Source: Agromyces sp. S2-1-8
Lineage (GTDB): Bacteria; Actinomycetota; Actinomycetes; Actinomycetales; Microbacteriaceae
NCBI RefSeq assembly: GCF_021129215.1
Contig: NZ_JAJOLP010000001.1
Location: forward strand, 3,844,001-3,908,000
Length of the DNA stretch: 64,000 nt
Direction of reading: 5' to 3'
A program made the position numbers and the translations under genes. Below the pieces are notes generated by a model that was not told the DNA's origin, did no database searches, and saw only the letters and a program-made list of their open reading frames with translations. Below are positions 50,744 through 59,020 of this stretch, piece after piece (position 1 is the first letter of the stretch; the number at the start of each line of letters is the position of its first letter).

Positions 50744-51958
50744 TCAGGCCGTGAGGTTCGGCTCGATGGCCGCCGCGACCTCGATGCGGCGCAGGAGCAG
50801 CGCGAGATGGAGCCCGAGGTGCTCGAGCCCGTCGTGCAGGTCGATGCCGAGGATGCGCTCGACGCGGGCGAGCCGGTGGTAGACCGTCGCCCGGTGCACG
50901 TTCAGCCGTCCCGCGACGTCGCGAAGCCGACCTCCGTGCCGGAAGTACGCCTCGAGCGTCTCGAGGAGCACGTCTCCGTCGCGCTCATCGAGAAGGCTCG
51001 CGAGCCCGGTCGAGAAGTCCGCCGAGCGCACGCCCAGCGCGGCCGCGGACTGCAGGCCGCGGTACACGCCGAGCTCGTCCCAGGCGACGGCGGGCCCCCG
51101 CAGTCGGAAGGCCGTGGCGATCGCGAGCGCGCGCTGCGCCTCGCGGTGGCTCCGGGCCGAGTCGGGCAGGTGCACGACGGCGCCGCCGATCGCGACGAGC
51201 GGGTCGCCCAGGGGGCCGCCGCCGCGCGCAGCGGCCGACCGCAGTCGCTCGACGACGGCGTCCACGGCCGGGTGCAGCCGCCCGCCGTCGTCCGGCACGA
51301 TGAGCACCACGCCGCCGGCGGTCACGAGGGTGAGCGGGCCGAGGTCCGCGAGCGCCCGGCGGATGCGGCGCTCGGCAGCCTCGAGGTCCTCGCGGCTGAG
51401 CGCGCCGGGATCGCGGGTGGTCAGGAGGTAGGCGCGGAGGGCGCCCGAGGCGTCGATGTCGCCCGACGCGACCAGCTCGTCGGCCGCGAGGAGGCGCTCG
51501 CGCGCCTCGCCCATGAGAAGCACGCGAGTGCGCTCCGCCCTGCGGGCCGACTCGTCGTCGCGCAACGAGAGCACGCGGGCCCATTCCTCGGCCAGGCGCA
51601 CGGCGAGCTCACCGGCTCGAGCGACCTCCTCCGGCGACATCGCGTCGGGCTCCTCGATGAGCCAGAGATGCGCGCGCGCACCGTCCTGGGTGCGGATCGG
51701 GACGTAGAGCCGCTGCAGCATGCCGAGGCCGGGATTGCGCGGCACGTGCATGGCCTCCTCGGAGCGGTAGACCCCGAGTCCCGCGAGCCAGGAATGCACG
51801 CCCGGACCGGCGTGGTGCTCGAGGATCGAGCGGCGCCGCACCTCGTCGATGACCTCGGACTGCGGGCTGAAGGCGACGACGCGATACCGGCCGTCCTCGA
51901 GGAGCGCCGGCCGGCCGAGTTCGCGGGCGATGAGATTGACGAGCTGACTGACGGTCAC
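50744..51958 (-). CDS. PucR-type transcriptional regulator
   Basis: A 404-residue regulator. The N-terminal half (SQLVNLIARELGRPALLEDGRYRVVAFSP onward) looks like a GAF-like sensor region. A central degenerate nucleotide-cyclase-like part leads to the C-terminal PucR HTH: LLETLEAYFRHGGRLRDVAGRLNVHRATVYHRLARVERILGIDL. The GTG start at 51958 is preceded by GGAGG at 6 nt; longer frames lack this. It is divergent from the DHA2 pump, which it might control, although that gene also has MarR-type operators. The ligand is unknown. Confidence 0.9.
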   Translation of the reverse strand: MTVSQLVNLIARELGRPALLEDGRYRVVAFSPQSEVIDEVRRRSILEHHAGPGVHSWLAGLGVYRSEEAMHVPRNPGLGMLQRLYVPIRTQDGARAHLWLIEEPDAMSPEEVARAGELAVRLAEEWARVLSLRDDESARRAERTRVLLMGEARERLLAADELVASGDIDASGALRAYLLTTRDPGALSREDLEAAERRIRRALADLGPLTLVTAGGVVLIVPDDGGRLHPAVDAVVERLRSAAARGGGPLGDPLVAIGGAVVHLPDSARSHREAQRALAIATAFRLRGPAVAWDELGVYRGLQSAAALGVRSADFSTGLASLLDERDGDVLLETLEAYFRHGGRLRDVAGRLNVHRATVYHRLARVERILGIDLHDGLEHLGLHLALLLRRIEVAAAIEPNLTA

Positions 51959-52068
51959 CGGCTGCCTCCGAGGTGCACCGCGCAGGGGGATTCCCACGGG
52001 GGTACGCGACGCATCTGGGATCTCAGGATACCGGCCGGATCCTGAGGAATAGTTGACCTGAGTCGATA

Positions 52069-52113
52069 GTTGATAAAGATCAACGAAATGTATATAGTTG
52101 ACCGTAATCAACT
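52069..52113 (+). promoter_or_regulatory. Promoter and paired MarR-type operators of the DHA2 pump
   Basis: Two palindromes occur: GTTGATAAAGATCAAC (52069-52084) and AGTTGACCGTAATCAACT (52096-52113), with another AGTTGAC at 52051-52057. TTGATA (52071-52076) and TATAGT (52093-52098), spaced 16 bp, are a good promoter inside them. The MarR gene after the pump is the likely repressor. The region is markedly AT-rich for this genome. Confidence 0.65.
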
Positions 52114-52131
52114 TTCTGTGAGGATCTCCCC

Positions 52132-53853
52132 TTGACTGCAACACTCCCGAACGACACCGAGGCGCAGCGCTCGCCGCGCGAGGTGTTCACGGCCCTCTCG
52201 GGCCTCATCATGGGCATGTTCGTCGCCGTGCTCTCGGGCACGGTCGTCTCGACCTCGATGCCCGTCATCATCGCCGACCTCGGCGGCGACCAGGCCGCCT
52301 ACACCTGGGTCATCACGGCGAGCCTGCTCGCCACCGCCGTCTCGACCCCGATCTGGGGCAAGCTCGCCGACCTCGTCGACCGCAAGATGCTGCTGCAGCT
52401 CGCGCTCGGCCTCTTCGTCGCGGGCACCGTCATCGCCGGCTTCTCGCAGGACACGGGCATGCTCATCGCCGTGCGCGTCGTACAGGGCCTCGGCGCCGGC
52501 GGCCTGATGTCGCTCGTCATGATCGCCGTCGCGCTCATCATCTCGCCGCGCGAGCGCGGCAAGTACATGGGTGTCGTCGGCGGCATCATGGCGCTCGCCA
52601 CGATCGGCGGGCCGCTGCTCGGCGGCGTCATCACCGACGCGTTCGGCTGGCGCGCCAACTTCTTCATCGGCGTGCCCTTCGCCGTGCTCGCGATCATCCT
52701 CATCCAGCGCACGCTGCACCTGCCGAAGCCGAACCGCGAGCGGGTCAAGATCGACTACCTCGGCGCCATCCTGCTCACCGTCGGCGTCTCGCTGCTGCTC
52801 ATCTGGGTGTCGATGGGCGGCAACCAGTTCGACTGGGACTCGGTCGAGAGCTTCGTCGTCATCGGCATCTCCGCCGCCGCGATCATCGGCTTCGTCATCG
52901 CCGAGTTCTTCGTCGAGGAGCCCATCGTGCCGATGAGCCTCTTCGCGAACCGCACCTTCACCCTCGCCGTGATCGCGTCGATCTCGGTCGGCGTCGCGAT
53001 GTTCGCGACGAGCGTCTTCCTCGCGCAGTACTTCCAGCTGGCGCGCGGCGCCACCCCGACCGAGTCGGGCCTCATGACCATCCCGATGATCGTCGGCCAG
53101 ATGGGCGCCTCGATCGGCATCGGCGCGCTCGTGAGCCGCTTCGGCAAGTGGAAGGGCTGGATGCTGCTCGGCTCCGTGCTCGTGACCGCCGGCGTGACCG
53201 CCATGGCGACCCTGCAGTACGACACCGAGTTCGCGCTCGTCTCGGTCTACATGTTCGTGCTCGGCGCCGGCCTCGGCATGGTCATGCAGAACCTGACCCT
53301 GATCGTGCAGAACGACACGCCCGCCTCGCAGCTCGGCGCCGCGAGCTCGAACGTGAACTTCTTCCGCTCGATCGCCGGCACCATCGGCGTGACGGTCATG
53401 GGCTCGGTGCTCGCCACCCAGGTGACGACGCACATCACGAGCAGCCTCGCGAAGTTCACGCCGACCTCGCCCGACGAGATCGATGCGCTCAAGTCGCTCG
53501 CGACCGGCGACCTGCCCAAGGTCTCGGAGCTGCCCGACACGATCCGCGTGATCGTGGAGAGCTCGTACGGCCAGGGCATCGCCGACGTGTTCATCATCGC
53601 GATCCCCCTCGCCGTGCTGAGCCTCATCGCGATCGCGTTCCTGCCGAACAAGCCGCTGTCGACGAAGAATGCCGCGCAGACCCTCGCCGAGGAGGCGGAG
53701 CAGGTCGCCATCGACCTCGCCGAGGCCGAGATCGGCGCGCCGGTCACCTCGTCGCTGCAGGTCGTCGAGGGCTCGGATGCCGCGACCGGCGCCGACCGCG
53801 AGGCATCCGCCCGCTCGTCGGCGACGGCCACGGCGCAGGAGGCGCGCAAGTAG
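52132..53853 (+). CDS. DHA2 family MFS drug exporter
   Basis: A 573-residue, 14-helix proton antiporter of the EmrB/QacA group. It has FVAVLSGTVVSTSMPVIIADL in helix 1, motif A GKLADLVDRKMLLQ, RVVQGLGAGGLMSLVMIAVA and motif C VVGGIMALATIGGPLLGGVI. A long hydrophilic Ala/Glu-rich tail follows the last helix. The TTG start at 52132 is chosen because GAGGA lies 7 nt before it and translation opens with the usual N-terminus; no ATG fits. Transcribed with marR, one base apart. Confidence 0.93.
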   Translation: MTATLPNDTEAQRSPREVFTALSGLIMGMFVAVLSGTVVSTSMPVIIADLGGDQAAYTWVITASLLATAVSTPIWGKLADLVDRKMLLQLALGLFVAGTVIAGFSQDTGMLIAVRVVQGLGAGGLMSLVMIAVALIISPRERGKYMGVVGGIMALATIGGPLLGGVITDAFGWRANFFIGVPFAVLAIILIQRTLHLPKPNRERVKIDYLGAILLTVGVSLLLIWVSMGGNQFDWDSVESFVVIGISAAAIIGFVIAEFFVEEPIVPMSLFANRTFTLAVIASISVGVAMFATSVFLAQYFQLARGATPTESGLMTIPMIVGQMGASIGIGALVSRFGKWKGWMLLGSVLVTAGVTAMATLQYDTEFALVSVYMFVLGAGLGMVMQNLTLIVQNDTPASQLGAASSNVNFFRSIAGTIGVTVMGSVLATQVTTHITSSLAKFTPTSPDEIDALKSLATGDLPKVSELPDTIRVIVESSYGQGIADVFIIAIPLAVLSLIAIAFLPNKPLSTKNAAQTLAEEAEQVAIDLAEAEIGAPVTSSLQVVEGSDAATGADREASARSSATATAQEARK

Positions 53854-53854
53854 C

Positions 53855-54301
53855 ATGATCGCCATGACCTCCCCCTCCCTCGACGAGGCCATCGCCCGCG
53901 TCGAAGAGCAACTCGGCCTCGTCTTCAACCGTGCCCGCACGGTCTGGAAGGAGGCGGCGCAGCAGATCCACCCCGAGCTGAACCCGGCCGGGTACAAGCT
54001 GCTCTCGACGATCGTGCGACTGGGCTCGTCGAACGCGCATCAGCTCGCGGAGCTCTTCGACATGGACAAGAGCGTCGTGAGCCGCCAGGTGCGCATCCTC
54101 GAGGAGGACGGGCTGGTCGTGAGCCGCCCCGACGAGCGAGACGGCCGGGTGCGGGTGCTCGAGCCCACCCCGTTCGCGGTCGAGCGGGTCGCGGCCCTGC
54201 GGGTGAAGAACCAGGCACGGCTGCACGAAGCGCTCAGCGAGCGCTCCGTGTCCGAGCTCGAGACCTTCGCCGAGATGCTGAAGGTGCTGTCGGAGGCCTG
54301 A
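53855..54301 (+). CDS. MarR family regulator of the DHA2 pump
   Basis: A 148-residue winged-helix protein. The DNA-binding part reads LGSSNAHQLAELFDMDKSVVSRQVRILEEDGLVVSRPDERDGRVRVLE. The ATG at 53855 begins one base after the pump stop; GGAGG lies 12 nt upstream inside the pump gene. A second ATG at 53864 is possible. By position and by the AGTTGA palindromes in front of the pump gene, it likely represses this operon until a pump substrate binds. Confidence 0.92.
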   Translation: MIAMTSPSLDEAIARVEEQLGLVFNRARTVWKEAAQQIHPELNPAGYKLLSTIVRLGSSNAHQLAELFDMDKSVVSRQVRILEEDGLVVSRPDERDGRVRVLEPTPFAVERVAALRVKNQARLHEALSERSVSELETFAEMLKVLSEA

Positions 54302-54371
54302 ACCTCCGGGCGGACCTCCCCCCGCCGCCCGGACCGCGCCGGACGGACTCCCCCGCCGTTCCGGCCGCGAC

Positions 54372-54415
54372 GAAGGAGCGTATCGAGACCCGCCGGGGTC
54401 CCGATACGCTCCTTC
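54372..54415. terminator. Bidirectional terminator
   Basis: GAAGGAGCGTATCG pairs with CGATACGCTCCTTC, with a second short GACCC/GGGTC stem inside. It lies between the convergent marR (54301) and peptidase (54432) genes. The flanking GAAGG/CCTTC gives short A/T-poor ends. Confidence 0.78.
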
Positions 54416-54431
54416 TGCGTCTCCGTCGCGC

Positions 54432-56276
54432 TCAGCCCGCGTGCAGCGACGCCTGCAGGGCCTCCATGCCGCCGACGAGCGGCAGGTGCACGGTCGACTT
54501 CGACGGGTCGAGCGTGAGCGTCGTGCCCGGCGCCGGGCGCACCGTGTACTCCTGGTCGCTCGAGAGCACGACGACGCCGATCTGCGAGCCCGCCGAGAAC
54601 ACGTAGTCCTTCGGCTGCAGGTCGAACGCGAAGTCGTACGCCACCCCGGGAGCGACGGGCGTCGTCACCGCGTCGGAGTCGCGGTTCTCGACGTCCATCC
54701 AGCCCCGCGTGATGATCTTCGGGGCTCCCGTCAGCGGGTACTCGACGAGGAGGGCGGTGAGGTTCGCCTTCGGCCGGTCGACCGCGATCCGCAGCGAGAC
54801 CGTCGGCGTGCCCGAGAGCCGCAGCGGCTCGCCGAGCGCCGCCGTGCGGTACGCGAGCCGGTTCGGCGACGATGCGGCGGCGGCCAGGTCGGCGGCGCGG
54901 ATGCCCGCGTCGTCGACGAGGTCCTCGGTCGCCTTCGATCCGTTGCGCGACGCGGCGAGCGCGCCGACGCCGTCGGCCTCGACGGCGGGCGCGAGCTTGA
55001 GCTTCACGTCCTCCGTCGCCGGGTCGGGCCACTCGGGGTACTCGGTGAGGGTGCGGTCCTCGCGCACGACGTACGCCTTCGGCAACTGCTCGACGCCGTT
55101 CTCGACGTCGTACAGGTACCGCGTGAACCAGCGGTTGAGCAGCGTGTCGTTCGGGTTGCCGCCGTGGCCGCCCTGGTGCAGGTAGATCTGGTGCGGCACG
55201 CCGTTCGCCTTGAGCTCCTCGTAGAGCGCGGAGGCGTTCTTCGTCATGACGTTCCAGTCGTTGAGCCCGTGCGCGACGAGGGTCGCCGCGCTGATGCGGT
55301 CGGCGTTCGCGAGGTAGTTCCGCTCCTCCCAGAACGCGCTGCGGTCGCCGGTCGCGCGGTCCTGGTTCGCCCGCAGCTCGTCGATGACCGGCTGGCAGAT
55401 CTCCTGGTCGAACCGGGTGTACACGTAGTCGGCGAGCACGTCGAGGTCCTCGCCCTGGTATCCGCCCGGTGCGCGGACCGCGCCGTTCGCGCGGTAGTAG
55501 TCGTACCAGTCGGAGATCGCCGAGACGGGCACGATCGCGTCGAGTCCCTCGACGCCCGTCGACGCGACGCCGATCGGCAGCGTGCCGTTGTACGACGTCC
55601 CGATCATGCCGACGCTGCCGGTCGTCCAGTCGGCCGCGACCTCGGTTGCGCGGTCGGGCTTCGTGTACGCCTTCGCGCGGCCGTTCAGCCAGTCGACGAC
55701 GGCCTTGCCGGCGAGCGACTCGTTCACCCCGCCCGAGGTGGGGCAGCCCTCCGACCAGCCGCTGCCGAAGCCCTCGGCGTGCACGACGGCGAAGCCGCGG
55801 GGCACCCACGTGTTCTCGAGCGAACGAGAGATGGTCGGGCTCGTGCGGTTCGTCGGCTGGTACGCGGGCCACGGGTCCTTCGTCGAGGGCGGATCTCCGA
55901 TCTCGTGGTCGACCGACCAGTTCGTCACCTGCGAGCCGCCTGCGTAGTACGGGCTCAGCTCCATGATGACCGGCACGTCGAGGCCGTCGGTCTCGGTCTC
56001 GGGCACTCGGCTGACGTCGATGTGCACGAGGTCGGGCCGCCCGTCGCGGTCGGAGTCGACCTCGCTCTCGACCCAGGCCTCCTCGTTGACCCACTCGGCC
56101 GAGTTCTTCGTGAAGACGGCTTGCGAGAGTCCGTCGACGAAGGTCGGATCAGTCTGGTCGGGGCTCGCGTACGCGGGCGAGGCGGCCGCGAGGCCGGCGC
56201 CGGCGATCACGGCGGTGAGCAGGGCTGCGGTGCGGATGGTGCGTCGTCGTGCGGTGGTGGGTACCGCTGAAGACAT
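54432..56276 (-). CDS. Secreted S15/CocE-type Xaa-Pro dipeptidyl-peptidase-like hydrolase
   Basis: A 614-residue exported serine hydrolase. The signal peptide ends at about residue 37 (SPAYA). The alpha/beta-hydrolase core has the nucleophile S228 in GMIGTSYNGTLP, a likely acid in HGLNDWNV and the histidine in HQGGHGGNP. The C-terminal jelly roll (from about 400) is of the PepX_C type. EWVNEEAWVESEVDSDRDGRPDLVHIDV is the usual N-terminal strand region of actinobacterial Xaa-Pro dipeptidyl-peptidases. AAGGAG lies 7 nt before the ATG. It likely trims proline peptides outside the cell. Confidence 0.92.
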   Translation of the reverse strand: MSSAVPTTARRRTIRTAALLTAVIAGAGLAAASPAYASPDQTDPTFVDGLSQAVFTKNSAEWVNEEAWVESEVDSDRDGRPDLVHIDVSRVPETETDGLDVPVIMELSPYYAGGSQVTNWSVDHEIGDPPSTKDPWPAYQPTNRTSPTISRSLENTWVPRGFAVVHAEGFGSGWSEGCPTSGGVNESLAGKAVVDWLNGRAKAYTKPDRATEVAADWTTGSVGMIGTSYNGTLPIGVASTGVEGLDAIVPVSAISDWYDYYRANGAVRAPGGYQGEDLDVLADYVYTRFDQEICQPVIDELRANQDRATGDRSAFWEERNYLANADRISAATLVAHGLNDWNVMTKNASALYEELKANGVPHQIYLHQGGHGGNPNDTLLNRWFTRYLYDVENGVEQLPKAYVVREDRTLTEYPEWPDPATEDVKLKLAPAVEADGVGALAASRNGSKATEDLVDDAGIRAADLAAAASSPNRLAYRTAALGEPLRLSGTPTVSLRIAVDRPKANLTALLVEYPLTGAPKIITRGWMDVENRDSDAVTTPVAPGVAYDFAFDLQPKDYVFSAGSQIGVVVLSSDQEYTVRPAPGTTLTLDPSKSTVHLPLVGGMEALQASLHAG

Positions 56277-56524
56277 GCGGATGCTCCTTCGGTCATGCCG
56301 GGGCCACGGCCTCCACCCGCGTCTCTGCGCGGTGCCACGACCCCGTGGCTCCTCCACACGCTAGGGGTGCGGGCGCGCGACACGCCAGAGATGGTCGGAT
56401 GTCTGTCCGGCGGCCGCACCCGTCGCCTCCGGTCCTCGTGTCGCGACGGGCACGTTCGCACGACACCCGTCGCACGGCGCCCGCACGCCGTGTTCCGGTG
56501 AGGACTGCCGGTCGTTCGATCGGG

Positions 56525-58114
56525 CTACGACGCGGGCGTCGCCCCGGCGAGCGGCAGATCGACCGTGAAGACCGTGCGGCCGGGCTTCGACTCGACCGAC
56601 ACCGTGCCGTGCTGCGCCTCGACCACCGCGCGCACGATCGCGAGCCCGAGGCCGGTCGACCCGGCGCGGCGCGAGCGCGAGGCATCCCCTCGTGCGAAGC
56701 GCTCGAACAGGCGGTCGCGCAGCCCCTCGTCGATGCCTGGGCCGTCGTCGGCGATCTGGAGCCTCGCGCGCCCGTCGACCTCGGTGAGGGTCGCCGACAC
56801 GGCGGTGCCGGCGGGCGTGTGCACGCGCGCGTTCGCGAGCAGGTTGGCCAGCACCTGGCGCAGTCGTGCGTCGTCGCCCGAGACCTCGACGGGCGACTCC
56901 CCCGCGTCGACCGACCAGTCGTGATCGGGTCCTGCGGCCTGGGCGTCGCCGACGGCGTCGACGACGATCGCCCGCAGGTCGACGGTCGAGTGCACGAGTT
57001 CGCGCCCCTCGTCGAGCCGGGCGAGCAGCAGCAGGTCCTCGACGAGCTCGGTCATGCGCACCGACTCCGACTCGATGCGCGAGAGCGCATGCATCACGTC
57101 CTCGGGCAGCTGGCCGCCGTGCAGCCGCGTGAGCTCGGCGTACCCGCGGATCGATGCGAGCGGCGTGCGCAGCTCGTGCGAGGCGTCGGCGACGAAGCGG
57201 CGCACCTTCTGCTCGCTCTGCTCGCGCGCCGTCAGGGCGGATGCCACGTGCCCCAGCATGCGGTTGAAGGCGGCGCCGAGCCGGCCGACCTCGGTGCGCT
57301 CGTCGCCGACGTCAACCCGCTCGGCGAGCGCGACGTCGCCGCGGTCGAGCGGCAGTTCCGACACTCGCTGGGCGGTCTCGGTGACGCGCGCGAGCGGGCT
57401 GAGGGCACGGGTGACGATGAGCGAGCCGAGCGCGAGCGCGGCGGCGAGCCCCGCGAGCGCGACGATCGTGATCGTGATCGCGAGCTGCGAGGTCGCGGCG
57501 CCGACCTCGGCGAGGGGCAGTGCGAGGACGATCGAGACGCCGTCCCACTCGGCCTCCTCGACGGCGAGCGCACGGTAGTCACCGTACTCGCCGACCTTGA
57601 TCGAATGGGGCTGCCCGTCGGCCGGCACCGCCGCGAGGGCGTTCGCCACGTGGTCGGGAAGGTCGAGCACGCGACCGCCCTCGGTGATGTAGCCGGCCCG
57701 TGCCTCGCCCTCGCGCGGCACGAGGGCGGCGAGCGTGCCGGCCTCCTGGCCGGGAACGTTCAGCACGAGTCCCGGTGCGGCGTCGGGGTCGCCGGGGAAC
57801 CCGGGCGGCTGCCCGGCGATGGCGACGTTCGCGCGCGAGATCGCCGAGTCGAGGTTGGCGTCGAGCCGGGCGACCGACGAGCTGTGGAACACCGCGACGC
57901 TCACGACACCGACGACGGCGCTCACCGCGACGAGCAGCGATGCGACGATGACGAGGAGCCGGCGACGCAGGGTCCAGGGGCGGCGGTGCGCGGCATCCGC
58001 GTCGTTCGTCGCCGTGTCGTCGCCCTGGCCGGCCGACCCGCCGGCGCCGTGGTCGCGGGCGGTGGCCTCCCGGCGAGCCGCCGCCGCGTATCCGGGATCG
58101 CCGGGGCGCGTCAT
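56525..58114 (-). CDS. OmpR-partner sensor histidine kinase
   Basis: A 529-residue membrane kinase. A 45-residue cytoplasmic N-terminus precedes helix 1 (LLVIVASLLVAVSAVVGVVSVAV), an extracellular sensor of about 140 residues and helix 2 (LAITITIVALAGLAAALALGSLIV). HAMP, HisKA (FVADASHELRTPLASIRGYAELTR, phospho-acceptor His) and HATPase (NLLANARVHTPAG, DDGPGI, GSTGLGLAIV) follow. The start overlaps the regulator stop (ATGA). It resembles actinobacterial TrcS/CutS kinases; the signal is unknown. It may control the divergent exporter. Confidence 0.93.
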   Translation of the reverse strand: MTRPGDPGYAAAARREATARDHGAGGSAGQGDDTATNDADAAHRRPWTLRRRLLVIVASLLVAVSAVVGVVSVAVFHSSSVARLDANLDSAISRANVAIAGQPPGFPGDPDAAPGLVLNVPGQEAGTLAALVPREGEARAGYITEGGRVLDLPDHVANALAAVPADGQPHSIKVGEYGDYRALAVEEAEWDGVSIVLALPLAEVGAATSQLAITITIVALAGLAAALALGSLIVTRALSPLARVTETAQRVSELPLDRGDVALAERVDVGDERTEVGRLGAAFNRMLGHVASALTAREQSEQKVRRFVADASHELRTPLASIRGYAELTRLHGGQLPEDVMHALSRIESESVRMTELVEDLLLLARLDEGRELVHSTVDLRAIVVDAVGDAQAAGPDHDWSVDAGESPVEVSGDDARLRQVLANLLANARVHTPAGTAVSATLTEVDGRARLQIADDGPGIDEGLRDRLFERFARGDASRSRRAGSTGLGLAIVRAVVEAQHGTVSVESKPGRTVFTVDLPLAGATPAS

Positions 58115-58857
58115 CCCGCCGCCTTCAGCATGTAGCCGGCGCCGCGAACCGTGTGGATCATGGGTGCCCGGCCCGCGTCGATCTTCTTGCGCAGGTACGA
58201 GATGTAGAGCTCGACCACCGTCTCCTTGCCGCCGAAGTCGTACGACCACACGCGATCGAGGATCTGCGCCTTCGAGAGCACGCGGCGGGGATTGCGCATG
58301 AGGTAGCGCAGCAGCTCGAACTCGGTCGCGGTGAGCTCGATCGGCTCTCCCGCGCGGGCGACCTCGTAGGAGTCCTCGTCGAGGGTGAGGTCGCCGACGG
58401 TCAGCACCGGGTCCTTCGCCTGCGCGAGGGTGAGCGTCGAGCGGCGGATGAGCCCGCGCAGCCGGGCGACGACCTCTTCGAGGCTGAACGGCTTCGTGAC
58501 GTAGTCGTCGCCGCCCGCGGTGAGCCCGGCGATGCGGTCGTCGAGCGAGTCCTTCGCGGTGAGGAACAGCACGGGGGTCTCGGTGCCGTCGGCGCGCACC
58601 CGCTGCAGCACCTCGAGCCCGTCGATGTCGGGCAGCATGATGTCGAGCACGATCGCATCGGGACGGAACTCGCGCGCGATCCGCACGGCGCTCTGGCCGT
58701 CGGCGGCGGTGCGCACGTCCCAGCCCTCGTACTTGAGCGCCATCCTGAGCAGCTCGGTGAGCGAGTGCTCGTCGTCGACGACGAGCACCCGCACCATCGA
58801 CCCGTCGCCCTTGGCGATCGCGGGGGCACGGTGCGGGGCGGCGGGCGTCGAGCTCAT
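58111..58857 (-). CDS. OmpR-family response regulator
   Basis: A 248-residue regulator: receiver with D72 in VLDIMLPD and lysine in YVTKPFS, and a winged-helix effector ending KIDAGRAPMIHTVRGAGYML. The first 20 residues are not conserved, and a start at MVRVLVVDDE is possible. GATACT lies 6 nt before the ATG, so a leaderless message may start here. It is first in the operon with the kinase and divergent from the FtsX/ATPase genes; paired TGCGATTCC repeats in between are candidate binding sites. Confidence 0.93.
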   Translation of the reverse strand: MSSTPAAPHRAPAIAKGDGSMVRVLVVDDEHSLTELLRMALKYEGWDVRTAADGQSAVRIAREFRPDAIVLDIMLPDIDGLEVLQRVRADGTETPVLFLTAKDSLDDRIAGLTAGGDDYVTKPFSLEEVVARLRGLIRRSTLTLAQAKDPVLTVGDLTLDEDSYEVARAGEPIELTATEFELLRYLMRNPRRVLSKAQILDRVWSYDFGGKETVVELYISYLRKKIDAGRAPMIHTVRGAGYMLKAAG

Positions 58858-58880
58858 GGTTCCAGTATCCGCACCGAGCT

Positions 58881-58913
58881 ATGCGATTCCTATGGCTCGC
58901 CTGTGCGATTCCG
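58881..58913. promoter_or_regulatory. Direct repeats likely bound by the OmpR-type regulator
   Basis: TATGCGATTCC (58881-58891) and TGTGCGATTCC (58903-58913) are direct repeats with a 22-bp period, two helical turns, as in OmpR-family sites. They lie just upstream of the regulator gene; similar TATGCGTC and CATGCATC words follow to 58950 on the other strand. Confidence 0.5.
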
Positions 58914-59020
58914 GATGCCTCGGCCCCGGCCGATGCATGGCCGACGCATAGCGGCGCCAAAGCGACGCCACAGCGCGCGCTCCTAGCGTCGGTCCCGACC
59001 CCATCGACGAGAGGACCCCC

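Noticed and set aside
53777-53806. Inverted repeat in the C-terminal coding part of the DHA2 pump as a terminator
   Set aside because: It is inside the reading frame before the coupled marR gene; it is better explained as a coding copy of the recurrent word.
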